Origin: Penicillus capitatus | Taxonomy: Eukaryota > Chlorophyta | Assembly (NCBI GenBank): GCA_965649825.1 | Contig: OZ287703.1 | Span: 868,001-932,000 of the forward strand | Direction: 5' to 3' | DNA length: 64,000 nucleotides | Shown: positions 24,460 to 35,157 of the stretch, in pieces | How the letters are laid out: every line of letters starts with the position of its first letter | How positions within the stretch are numbered: the stretch's first letter is position 1 | Translations under genes and position numbers: made by a program | The notes under the pieces: model-generated | The model's input: the letters and a program-made list of their open reading frames with translations, nothing else | Databases searched by the model: none | Told to the model about the DNA's origin: nothing

Positions 24460-25239
24460 CGTCTCTAAAACAGAGCGTTTCGCGACGACGTTGTAGGCAC
24501 TGCCTCGTCGAGCCTCGTTGTTCGTACAGCTGCGGTCGTGGCAGGAAATTCTGAGGGAACCTCCGTTCCTTTCGACATCGATCGGTTCATGTCGTCGGTG
24601 ACGAATTGAACGCGAAATCTCGGGGTGAGAGAATATCGTTACGGCGCCTGCTCGAGGAGAAACGAACGATCGCGTCGGCGAACGACATCTTGTTCGGCGA
24701 TAGAAGACATAGATAGAACGCAAAGAGGTGGCTGAATAGCGCACCTTGTCGTAACATGCATTCTTGAACGGTCACGTCTCGAGAGAGCGACTTAGGGAGA
24801 GAGCTCTGCGTCAGTGCATAACACTCTGAATCTCTTTTGGCGCACGAACGAGTCAAGCACACGACATCAGTCGATTACAACGACAAAGGGACCGACGACC
24901 AAAAAAGGACAGAGTTGAGTGAGACTCGACGAACACTTTTGTTGTCTTGAGGTCCACCTAGGCGAACTAGACAGATAGACATACTTGAGAATTCTCAATG
25001 GCGGACACATAAACAAACTCGGCTAGTGCATGCATTCGAACAGACAGACATACAGCTACGAACCCCCCCCCCAATTGACATACGGCATTCTCATGGATCA
25101 TTCTCATTCGACTAAAGGAATGTTATTCTGAACAGAAGACGTCGGTCGCGGTATCTACAGCGCCACACATGCCATCGTGTCGAGGGAAGGGGAGAGAGGC
25201 TACCTTGGAAGAGTTCCTGGGCAACGGTCGCTTCGCTCT
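24460..25239. other. Intergenic, with a poly-C run
   Basis: It holds the 5' side of the LRR gene and the 3' side of the small secreted protein gene. Near 25065-25073 is a homopolymeric C tract. No gene recognised. Confidence 0.4.
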
Positions 25240-26064
25240 CTAACATCCGACATCCAGGACGATCTCCTTGTCCGCCGACACTTGGTGGAAGGACATGCGA
25301 CGATAACAGCCGTCGTCGCTCAAATCCTCGCAGACGGCTTCGCTCTGCTCCATCGCCTGGAAGAGCTGTTCGTCGACGAGGTTTAGGTCTTCGTCAAGTG
25401 TCTCGAAGATGTCGAAGGCGCGCTGCATGTGGGCGCAGAAGGCAAACCTAGTGAAAGGGCCAAAGGGTCAGCGCACGCATCGCCGGGTCGGTCTTGGACT
25501 TTTTGGCGGACTCGGCCAGAAGGACTCCTTCGGGATCGAGGTCGCAGGAAGGAGAAGGATCGCCGTTCTCGACATTGACGTGGACGTAGTAGTGGGCGGC
25601 ATCGGAGCTCGTCCAGCAGACATGTTTCTCGTGCAGTGGCAGGACGTTCATCCAACCACGGCATCGCCATTCGAGAGAGCGATAGGGATAAGCGATCGCA
25701 ACGTTGAAGATCGTCTCGGTGGTGCACTTGTTCTTGAAGTTCACGCAGACACGATGTTCGGCATCAGCAGCGGCCAAGCCTCTCTGATGTGCCGTCTCCA
25801 TCGCTGAGCAACACAGAAATGCCACTCTCCGAAGAAGGAGCAGAACGGCCTCACCGTCTCGAATCATTTGGGATCTCGCACAAAGGAAGAGTGACAGAAG
25901 GAACTGCAAACAAAGAAGACGAATGAGACGTTTCGAGCCGCGGCATGAAGCGTGAAACGAAGAATGGTTTGCAGAGCGTGCGCAGTTCGTGACGTCGACG
26001 CCATGACCGTGTGACGATGCATCGCGAGGAAGGAGCTCACCACGAGATGAACGCATCTTTGCAT
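25240..26064 (-). CDS. Small secreted protein, DUF1036-like
   Basis: Exon 1 (26041-26064) joins 25903 through a 137-nt intron to give MQRCVHLVFLLSLFLCARS, a convincing signal peptide. A second possible intron of 51 nt (div. by 3, no stop) and one of 64 nt follow. The core (RVCVNFKNKC, NVAIAYPYRSLEWRCRGWMN, CWTSSDAAHYYVHV, SDDGCYRRMSFHQVSADKE) recalls the DUF1036 family, in which a YP-x-GxW..GW pattern is typical. The function of that family is unknown to me. Its upstream region is shared head-to-head with the carboxypeptidase gene. Confidence 0.6.
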
Positions 26065-26504
26065 AGTGCTTGACGTGTGTCTCCGAAGAACAGACGGTGG
26101 AAATTTGACACACGTTTAGTGGGAACGACGTCTTGGAGTGGGTCTGGACAGCGATAGCGGAAACCCTCTTGGCGGTTGTGTACTTTGCCGTTCGTGATTC
26201 AATTGATTTCAAACTGCTGAAAAGACAACACAGGTCGCTGTGTGTCGCATCACGGCTGTTGATTATTGATATGCATCTCATGGCTGCCGCATCATGACAT
26301 TGAAATGGCTTGTTGATACTAACGTAAAACGAAGCATCGCTCCATTATCAAGATATAAAGGTGCTGACTGGACGGAGATCTGTCTGTCTGTGTTCTTTGA
26401 CGATCTGTTGAGAACGCAACTCCTCGAACAGCGAGTGCTCAGCCTCCCAACGGACTAACGGGCAGTTTCGTCAGTTTATATCTTGCTTCGTTTCTGAGGT
26501 AACA
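26065..26504. promoter_or_regulatory. Divergent intergenic region
   Basis: 440 bp between two genes that are transcribed away from each other (small secreted protein, minus; carboxypeptidase, plus). It must hold both promoters. A TATATAAA-like run is not evident; atatcaagatataaagg near 26347-26360 is the closest AT-rich candidate. This is inferred from position only. Confidence 0.3.
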
Positions 26505-28377
26505 ATGCCTCTGCTCTTGCTGTGTTTGCTCTGTTTGCGATTTGCGGCCGGAACTGACCCCGATCCCGCGACGGCTTTTCGTCTCGTTCCTAAAGCGGAA
26601 GTTAAGTCGCTTCCGGGATTCGACGGCGGCGCTTTTCTGTCGAGGCATTATGCCGGATACCTGACCGTCGACGCACAACGTCGCAGTCACCTCTTTTACT
26701 ACTTTGTCGAATCGGAGAACGGCCTCGAAAACGACCCCCTCGTTCTATGGCTCAATGGAGGACCTGGTTGCTCGAGTCTCCAAGGATTTGTCTACGAGCA
26801 TGGCCCTTTTACTTTCGACTACAATGACGGCGACGTCAAGCTCAGCAGGAATCCCCATGCATGGACCAAAGTGGCTAGTGTGATATATCTGGACTCCCCT
26901 GCTGGTCGATCGAGCCTGACCAAAAACAGGAAAAGACGTTGTCTTGTCATAGGTGCCGGGATGTCGTATTCGGAAGGTGTCTCCCGCTACAAAACGGATG
27001 ATCACAAGACAGCCGAGGATCTGTATGCGGCCGTGCTGAAGTTCTTGGAGCTCTTTCCAGACTTCGCCGAAAACGAGTTCTTCGTCGCAGGCACGACACT
27101 ATCTCACTACCTCACTCTTTCTCACACTTTTTGATTCTGAAGGAGAGAGTTATGGCGGAATCTATGCGCCGATGTTAGTGGACAAGATTGTCGAGGGCAA
27201 TAAGGAAAACCCGACAACCAACATCAACCTCATTGTACCATTCTTCTATGCGTTTTTACTTTTTGAGGTGACCGCTGCGATCAGGGGTACTTAGTTGGCA
27301 ACGGTCTAGTCAGCGACTTTCACGACGATTGGAATGTACTTCGTTGGCAGAGCGTAGTCTTTGCTCATGGCAAATCCCTGATCTCCGACAAGATGTTTAA
27401 TGAGCTGCAGGCGACATGCCAAGAAAAACTAATCAGGGAAATGCAAGGTACGATGATGACCTTGGAAGAATGACATTCAATCAGTTGTTTTAGAAGCGAC
27501 TTGCATTCAGCTGATAGACGAAACGAGAAAGAAGTTCTTCAAACCGCCGCTCAATCATTACCACGTTGCTGGAAAGTGCGACCGTAAACCGGAAGGAACT
27601 ACGACTGATGATGTTCCATCAAATCGAACAAACTGGGCGAATGCATTGATCGAACAGAATGGATGGATATGGCCGCCCCTTGGTCCTTTGCCAGCAATGG
27701 GCCCTGGTCGTAACGAGATGAATACGAACCCCAACCGTTTTACATGCACAGACTACTGGTGCAACGAGTATGGTACACAAGTGTCACCTCAATGGTTTCT
27801 GTCCAGGACGGCGGAAGCGTGGCTCAATAAAAAAGAAGTCCGAAAAGCCATCCACGCTGCGCCCATTGAAACCTCTGGCCGTTTCGATCTCTGTTCCGAG
27901 AGAATAGAGTACAAAAGATACTCGACTTCCGTCTTCCATCTCCACAAGAGATTTGTAACGAAGGAAGGTCGTTTTTCACAGATGAGATCGAGCAATCGTG
28001 CAGTTCTGTGTCGTCAGGGCTCCACGCTTTAATCTACAGCGGCGATCATGACCTGCTTGTGCCGCACACACACACAGAGATGTGGACAACTGGCTTAGGG
28101 CTCGAAGTCATTTCTCCATGGGAGGCGTGGACCGAAGGGGACGAACAGGTTCCTTTTCTCATGGACTCGGTTGTTTCGTGAAAGACTGTCTTAGGTTGGC
28201 GGATACCATATCGAATATGAAGGCCTAACATACTGCACCATTCGCAATGCAGGGCACTATGCTCCACAGACGCATCCGAAGCAAGCACTCGAGATGTTTC
28301 GCCGCTTCCTGAAGCAAAAATCTATGGACGATCCAACTGAAGAGCCATCTTCAGCAGCTCCTTCATTTGTCTATTGA
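26505..28377 (+). CDS. Serine carboxypeptidase (S10 family), secreted or vacuolar
   Basis: Starts with a signal peptide (MPLLLLCLLCLRFAAGTD). Seven exons join in frame; introns 26905-26952, 27091-27142, 27235-27284, 27448-27493, 27968-28017 and 28150-28195. Motifs: GYLTVD, DPLVLWLNGGPGCSSLQG (oxyanion region), LDSPAGAGMSYSEG, GESYGGIYAP with the catalytic serine, GYLVGNGLVSD, LIYSGDHDLLVPHT (catalytic aspartate region) and TIRNAGHYAP with the catalytic histidine. Several of these motifs are rebuilt only after intron removal, which fixes the splice sites. The second intron begins with GC, not GT. The enzyme trims C-terminal residues from proteins or peptides in acidic compartments. Confidence 0.92.
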
Positions 28378-28554
28378 TTTGAATGGCGTGGCACTAGATC
28401 TGCTTTATTCAGTTCTTGCAGATTTGTAATGCAAGTGCAGATTTGACGTTTCGAATGGCTCGTTGCCAACGTATCTAGTGGGATTTTTGCCATCTCATCA
28501 CCCAACCACTCATTTACACGTGCCATCCACTTCGACTTAGCCGATCTTCGCAGA
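28378..28554. other. Short tandem intergenic gap
   Basis: Only 177 bp separate the carboxypeptidase stop from the SBPase start, both on the plus strand, showing how dense this section is. Confidence 0.4.
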
Positions 28555-30211
28555 ATGTCTTCGATCGCCACCGCAACAGCGTCGTCATCGTCGTCGCTGT
28601 CAAAACAGAACATTCTCTGCGCCGTGCGTCGCCCAGCGCATGGCGCGATGAAGGTCAGAGAGTAGGAAGGCATGGCGGAGACAAACGCACCTTTCTTCTT
28701 AAGGTCGGGTCGAGTGGAGCGACCTCTGTCGCGCGGCCCGTGTTTCGAAAAGCGTTTCTTGGCGAGATCTCCGCTCTGAAATCTGCTGAACCCTCTGCAA
28801 CGTTGTCCACAAGCATCACCGGTCCCCGTGCCGAGGTGAGCACCTTCCTCTCAGCTTCTCTCTTTGATCGCTCCTTCAAAGCTCGGAGACTCGCTGGAGG
28901 AGTTCCTTGTGAAAGCCACACCGGACACGCGATTGCGTCAGCTCATGATGAGCATGGCAGAGTGCTCACGTACCATTGCCTTCAATGTCAGCCATCGAGC
29001 ACTTCCATCCGATTCCGCAGATCGTGGCTATGCCATCTAGGTCCGTACAGCATCCTGCGATGCACAGGGATGCATGAATTCCTTTGGCGATGAGCAATTG
29101 GCCGTCGATCTCCGTGCCGATCAACTTCTCTTCGAAGCATTGACCTACTCCGTATCACTCCTCGCTCGCATAAGGCCAACGCACATGATGATGTGACTGC
29201 AGCATGTGTGTGAGTACGCGTGCAGCGAAGAGAATCCGGAGCCTGTGGATTGCAAAGGTGCGATGGCAGGGGTTGCCGTATTGAAGAGGTGTGGCATAGG
29301 GGAGGGCTACTCGGTGGCATTCGATCCCCTGGACGGAAGCTCCATCGTGGACACGAATTTTACGGTGGGGACTGTCTTTGGTGTCTGGCCAGGATCGAAA
29401 CTCAAAGGCATTAAAGGATCAGATATGGTGACAAAAACCCCATTGATTGCTACGGTTAAGCGATTGGACATAGGCAGCATCCGGTATCGCCGTCTATGGA
29501 CCGAGGACGGTGTTCTGCATCGCCATCAAAGGATTCCCAGGAACACACGAATTCCTTCTTATGGATGAAGGAAAGTGGAAACACGTGAAAGAGACGACCG
29601 AGATCGGTAACGCCCTCCTCTTTCTCATACAGGAGCCCATTCTTAACCGTAGGAGAGGGGAAGCTCTTCTCTCCTGGAAACTTGAGAGCCACGTTTGACA
29701 ATCCAGAATACGAGAAACTCGTCAATTTCTACATCGAAGAGAAATATACCCTCAGGTGCTGGCGGTGTTAAAGACAGTGGCGGCGAGTGTTTGTTTGTGC
29801 AGATATACTGGCGGCATGGTGCCAGATGTCTTTCAGATTATTGTCAAGGAGAAGGGCGTCTTTACCAACGTCATCTCTGCTTCCACCAAAGCCAAGCTTC
29901 GCATTCTTTTTGAAGTGGCTCCTCTGGCGCTTTTGGTCACACTTTCTCACTCTTCTCGGTTTTATCGATACTCGAATGGTCTTCAGGTTGAACAGGCAGG
30001 CGGCGCCAGCAGCTGCGATGGGCGATGCGAGTCTGCCCTGGATATCGAGATCAAAGACTACGATCAGCGATCGCAAGTCTGTTTCGGATCAAAAGGCGAA
30101 GTCAAACGCTTCGAAGAATATCTCTACGGTATGTCCACTCACTCACGCACATCTCACTCTTTTCCTAACCGCAGGCAAATCTCCACGCTTCGCTGAGTTA
30201 CAAGTCAGCTA
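28555..30211 (+). CDS. SBPase: Sedoheptulose-1,7-bisphosphatase, plastid
   Basis: Calvin-cycle enzyme that dephosphorylates sedoheptulose-1,7-bisphosphate. Exons: 28555-28653, 28704-28835, 28882-28986, 29041-29151, 29203-29427, 29474-29606, 29653-29755, 29803-29935, 29987-30128, 30175-30211. The first exon gives a Ser/Ala-rich transit peptide ([19 protein letters not shown]). Motifs: [40 protein letters not shown] with a C-x4-C pair like the thioredoxin-regulated cysteines of plant SBPase, [30 protein letters not shown] (metal and substrate site), [37 protein letters not shown] further 42-nt in-frame intron (29258-29299) is possible inside exon 5. Confidence 0.93.
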
Positions 30212-30462
30212 AAAGCACATGAATGGATTGTTTGCGATGTTGACAATGATGTTATTTGTTATTGATTTCATTTTTGATGAGATGTCTGAGAGAAGCGGTG
30301 TTTGTGTGTGAGGAGATATTCGCACGGTGCATTTCAAAACATACTCTGGACGAAAAAGAGAAAACTCAACCGAAAACGCGACGTATGGCACACTTTGAAG
30401 AATTCACGAAACGCCATGCATGAACCAATGTCCACAAACCATAGTAGATACAGCGCCAGAGG

Positions 30463-32465
30463 CTAAGTCTGGCCAAATCGACGTCGATACTGACGTGACT
30501 TGAAAGACGTGGGCGATGTGACGGTTGGATGCGCACCGGGCCACGTCCGACGTCTCTCTCCCGCGCGCTCAGCCGCCGTGTTCTTGGAAAGACGCACCGG
30601 CGAAGCGTCGTCGAGCAATTCCAGTGCATCGGCAGGGGTCATGAACCAGCGAGCGCTGACAGCCATGTCGCTCAGTCCTTCCTCACCTTGCGGCTGATGT
30701 CCAACTTTTAACGTTTTGCGCACCGTTTTATCGGTAATGGACTGCAGCACCTTCCTGGCACGTTCCAGATATGATATATGTCGATAATGGACGCTCTGCG
30801 TCGAGGATTGAAGCGCACGGAGTTTCGCCATGGTGTTACCCAGTCGTTCCGCCTTGCTCGTAAAATTGTGCGGCATCATCCACTTCCCAGTCGCCACATT
30901 GAACCTACACACATCACACATACACACATCTCCTGGCATGCCACCATCTAACCTATAGAAAGGCAGCAGACGCCATCCCTCTTTCGCAATGAGCAGAATA
31001 GCCGCCGACAAGAAATCGAGATCGATATCTTTCATGAAGTACATGAGGCTGAAATGCACACAGCCCACGTGCATGATCTTTTCACTGGCAAACGGCATGG
31101 CAGAATCATGGGAGAGAATACTGTGCATAGCTCTCTGACATTCTAACTGAGGTGTTTCTGGCAAATGATGAACGGCAGCAGGCCGAAGAGCGGCACTGAT
31201 GCCGAAGAGGTCTTGCAACAGAGCAACAATGAAGCCATGATGCATGGCCCATTCTGTATGGGGATGAAAGAAGAGAAGAGAGAGATAGGGCAGAGCAATG
31301 GCATCTGTCCGACGTCCTGCCACGTGAATGGACTCCTGCGTCGATAGACTTCTCGACAGACGCTCCGACACTTCGAGCGTGCGCTTCTGCAGGTAGCAAT
31401 CGCCAAAGTACCCCTTCAGCTCAAAGGCGGCTCGTGCTCGAATGGGACCAGCCACGATGTGACGTCGTCGATCGCGTGATGTGACAGGCTCCTGTGTGGA
31501 ATGCGGAGACAGGCATCGATCGATCTCGCCTTCGACACAGGAGTAGGAGAGGATGCCTTCGAGGACGGTCTCGAACATCGGATTGATCAGAGACGTGCCT
31601 TTCGTAATGAACACCCCCGAGGCGCCTTCGCCACCCAAAAAGCGATCCGTGCGCACATAGGCCGCATCCTTGTACGTCAGTCCACCGTACGATACGATGG
31701 GACAGACATCGATCTTGGTATAGGCGGCGGCGGCAGAGTAGTCCCACACAGACAGCGCCCCGTTAGAATGCAGCAGTGCTGTTATCTGTTGGGTATCATT
31801 CAGGACGCCTGTCGTCGAATCGCCCACGGAGAACGCCCCAATTATCGTCCGCTCCTGTTTTCGATAGAACTTCAGCAGCGTCTCCAGTTTTCGCCGGTCG
31901 TAGTGTCCATCGCTATCGTTTGCAATCTCCGTCACCTCTGCTCCAAGTTTTCGCACCTCCTGACGCAATGGACTGTCCAAATCGCGACCCAGAAGAACAA
32001 CAGGTGGACGGTAGCTCTCGGCACAGAGCCTTGGCACATCGAGTGCCTGGAGGTAGGACAGAAACACATCACTGAATTCTCCATCGGTAAACAGCACCAC
32101 ATGGTGTTCAGAACAGTTCGTCGCTCGATGTATCAATCCCCTTGCCTCTTCCCTGTCCACAAGAATTGCCCAATAAGAGAACGGCTGTCGGATTGGATGT
32201 ACCGCGTGTCAATGAGTCGCTTCTTGGGGAGGATATTGCCGTCGTGCTCGCGGTCCAAGTGCGGCTCGATCGTCTCTTCCACATATTTCTGGATGATCTT
32301 CAGCGTCCCGCCCGAGACGAGAAAGTCGCAAGGTAGGATATCACGTTCCCCGAAGGGACCGTGCCATACGGGTCGCTCGGCAAAGGCGGCCTTACGCAGC
32401 CATTGAAGCGGTTTCTTTGAGCTTTTCTTCACTTTGTGTTGCAAATGGGCTGTTAACGTCGTCAT
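30463..32465 (-). CDS. Class V aminotransferase-like protein lacking the PLP lysine
   Basis: Two long minus-strand frames join through a 50-nt intron that rebuilds KRLIDTREEARGLIHRA. The ATG at 32465 (MTTLTAHL) is chosen because the fold starts soon after (GPFGERDILPCDFLVSGGTL); the frame is open further upstream. The fold-type-I landmarks are present: HSNGALSVWDYSAAAAY (cofactor site) and FLGGEGASGVFITK. The residue before the FxGG motif, where related cysteine-desulfurase-like proteins have His-Lys, is Asp-Arg (VRTDRFLGG, Arg codon at 31642-31644). A 48-nt in-frame intron near 30905-30952 would give LLPFYRFNVATGKW. The product is probably not a standard PLP enzyme. Convergent with SBPase. 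Confidence 0.72.
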
Positions 32466-33313
32466 ACTTAAACACAGCTGGTCTGGCCGCAGCGTGCGGG
32501 CTATGGATGAAATATGAAGTGATGTGACGTTACGTGGCATGAGAGAGGAAGTGATGCTGCGGGTGGGGAACGTCATCCCATCAAAATCAGAAGCTGTCTG
32601 CACATCAGGAAAACTGTGAATCACTGGTTTGCTTACAGAGAGCAATACATAGAGAAATAGCAACCTCATTTGGTAGGTAATAAGCAGGTAGGCGGCAGAT
32701 CGACAGATAGGCAGAAGAACGACAGAGGTCTCATACACGCTACCGCAACGTGACGAATTCTGTTAAAAATCAAAGTACGCTGAGAATCGTTATCATCGGC
32801 TCTCAAGGCAATAGCGGATCTCAATATGCACAATGCGTAGGGCTGGTTGCATTTCCCGTAATCAGCTTCGCCTCCCACCAAATGATCCATGTGTATTTGT
32901 TTTGTTTTGAATTTTATCGTTTATGTAAGGAGATACGTGGTCATCATGTCCGTCGTCATCGTTGAACGCCAATTGCTGTCTCCTAGCAGACACCCCCAAG
33001 AGAATTGGATGTGGTAAAGAAAAGCCGGCAAACCAATTTCGATAGCGCCACAGACGAACAGGTGTACGAATCGAACAGATAGAATGCCAGGAAGGCCTGG
33101 GCAATACGGCACAGAAAACTGTCGCAAAATTTATGAACACTTCATCAGACGCGAGGATGCTATACCAAACCGAACCGAATGCAGGAAATCGAGAGCTCCT
33201 TTCTCCAACAGAATCAGCCCCGTCACAGACGCCCGAGCAATGGAAAGGAAGGAAGGAGTCATCAACAGTTTCGACAGAGACAAGGACCGAACTCGATCGA
33301 CATTCAGCACCGC
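32466..33313. other. Intergenic, 5' of the aminotransferase-like gene
   Basis: The open frame of the aminotransferase-like gene extends upstream to 32738 and includes a hydrophobic stretch (MRLLFLYVLLSVS, near 32669), so an alternative longer or differently spliced N-terminus is possible. From 32740 to 33313 I see no feature. Confidence 0.35.
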
Positions 33314-34037
33314 TCAGTGCTTGTTCCGTCTGAATCTTCTGTTGAGGAGGAATGAGACCAACCCCACGGCGGCGGCTGTTCCGAGGACGACGATTGACCT
33401 AATCATCCATCCACACGTGAGCACGGACGGACCCCTGTCGGCGATCGCACCTTTTCCATTTCCTGTTCGGCTTCTCGGACGGTTTGCCTTGCGGCGTTTC
33501 ATCTTCGGACGAGCTGGGTGATATCGGCGTTGCGATTCGGCTGTTTCGTCGGGATCGGCGGCTCGCAACAATCGTCCAGCTGTCATCCAGCTCGCCTTCT
33601 TGAAAGCTTCTTTTCTTTATGGTATAGGTATCTTCTTCTGGTGATGTCTCCTGAGACTGTTTTACAGCGAGCTCCGAGGTCTGGCGTTCGATGCGGTCCA
33701 AGATTTCCTCGGGAGACTAGAACAACAGAGACACCACTTAGCGATCGTCCCTATGCTCGGCAGGCGCATCTCTCATCTTCCAGAATCCCGCAGAGCCGCC
33801 AGCGAGAGCACATCTCCCAAAGAACCCTTTTGGCGTTGTCGGTTATGGCGGCTGAGCACCAAGGCGCAGTATTGAGGCAGACAACGCGACGGTCAGGGTC
33901 GATGTTCGCACGGAGGCTGCTTTGTGAGAGATGGCGTGTACCTCGACGTCGGGGATAGATTCGTCATTGAGCGATTGCAAAGGCTCGAATACGTTGCGCT
34001 CTTCAAAAGCAGCCAGACTCGAAACCACGTCGGCCAT
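33314..34037 (-). CDS. Tail-anchored membrane protein, unknown
   Basis: ATG at 34037 (MADVVSSLAAFEERNVFEPL). A roughly 52-nt intron near 33400-33451 joins PNRKWKR to SIVVLGTAAAVGLVSFLLN, a single hydrophobic helix followed by the basic tail RRFRRNKH and the stop. At least one more intron lies between 33941 and 33720. The middle is hydrophilic and Ser/Arg-rich. A lone C-terminal helix with a short basic tail is the usual layout of tail-anchored proteins of mitochondria, plastid envelope or ER. No family recognised. It sits just downstream of PsaN on the same strand. Confidence 0.5.
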
Positions 34038-34267
34038 TCTTCCTTACTGCAGATTTTGAGCGGATAGAAAAGAGAACTGAATATCTGAGGGAATAAACCA
34101 ATATACGGTCAAACCGCGAATGACGGTATCTATCAATCCATAGCGCCTCGCAGCGGTAGCGAACGGTTAGGGCCATGCGCAACGGCTGCCAAAAAGGAGA
34201 AGCATTACAGACGTACGAATGCATGTATCTCGCTCATGCCGAACAAAATGGCCAAGGGTGCTGCTGT

Positions 34268-34902
34268 TCAGGGTCCAATCTTAAACATGTTTGGCACTTC
34301 GGCACAGGTTCCTGGTTGGTTGCCCTAGACGCACGCCATCATCAAAGCCGTCACGCGATAAGCGATTTCTGCTCTACTTGGCATTCGATCTCCTTGTCTT
34401 CCGTGATGAACTTCACGTCGCCAGCTGTAGCCGGAACGTCACATCCGAAGAAGTTCTTAGGAAACTGGCAGGTGCCGTCAGTCAACGTCCTAAAGTATGG
34501 TCACCGGCGATCGTGCCAATCGACACGGCAATACCTCGATCGTGCAAAATTGGCGTAGCTCGTGGCCAATCGTTTTCGATCATTCAGTGCCTTGTTCGCT
34601 TCACTTGCGGCCTTAAGTTCCTCGATCTGGGCAGCATCCAACCGTCTCATGACTGACCCACTGGGTCAGATGCCTTACAATGTCTGCCTGTGCTTCAGGG
34701 GCGACGACGGTAGCAGCAGCAAGGAGCAGACCCGCTCCAAGAAGCTAAACAAGAGATGTCGTTTGGCGATGACATGCTGACGCGGTACTTGTCGTCGTGA
34801 AGAGATGTCATGTTGCGCTTGGCACTGAAGGGGGATCCGTCCTGGACGAACAGCGCATCTCTGCGGAAGCTCGACACGGATACTAGCACAGCGAACGAAC
34901 AT
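34268..34902 (-). CDS. PSAN: Photosystem I reaction-centre subunit N (PsaN)
   Basis: Lumenal photosystem I subunit involved in plastocyanin docking. Five exons: 34902-34789, 34744-34679, 34626-34535, 34489-34379, 34325-34268, with introns of 44-53 nt. The mature part (EANKALNDRKRLATSYANFA, GTCQFPKNFFGC, KFITEDKEIECQG, then a last Cys) follows plant PsaN closely. The presequence is bipartite: MFVRCASIRVELPQRC (transit), then SRRQLLGAGLLLAAATVV and APEAQA, a twin-arginine thylakoid signal with an A-x-A cleavage site. Plant PsaN uses the Tat route, so this fits. The four Cys of the mature protein could form two disulfides. Opposite-strand frames here are shadows. It shares a 255-bp divergent promoter region with the coiled-coil gene. 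Confidence 0.92.
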
Positions 34903-35157
34903 ACACCCGTGCGCACGAAACAAAGCGACCTACCCAGTAAAGGACGACGGCGACGATGTGAGACGCATGGCGACGACGAGCAACCGAGCGCGAAAGAATT
35001 TGAGATTCTGCGCAGATCTGATGATGATGATGCCGACGGAGCGTATGTTCGTTCGTTTGACTGCCTCGACTGAGTCATCTTCCAGAGCGAGCCGACGCTG
35101 AACGCCGTCTTCTTCAGGGTCCCTTCGTCGACGTGTCTCCAACAAAACGCTGTTATT
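34903..35157. promoter_or_regulatory. Divergent promoter region of PsaN and the coiled-coil gene
   Basis: 255 bp between start codons pointing away from each other. A run of gat repeats (near 35019-35033) and acidic-looking open frame are present, but no clear TATA box or other element. Inferred from gene arrangement. Confidence 0.3.

Noticed and set aside
26505-28377. Pseudogene reading of the carboxypeptidase because of several frame changes
   Set aside because: Each frame change coincides with a 46-52 nt intron with proper ends, and splicing rebuilds all catalytic motifs.
28371-28921. Minus-strand open frames over the SBPase 5' end
   Set aside because: The plus strand gives a transit peptide and correctly phased exons of SBPase; the minus frames have no family signal.
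34175-34656. Plus-strand frames of 121-127 codons
   Set aside because: They run over the PsaN exons and introns in antisense and show no homology.
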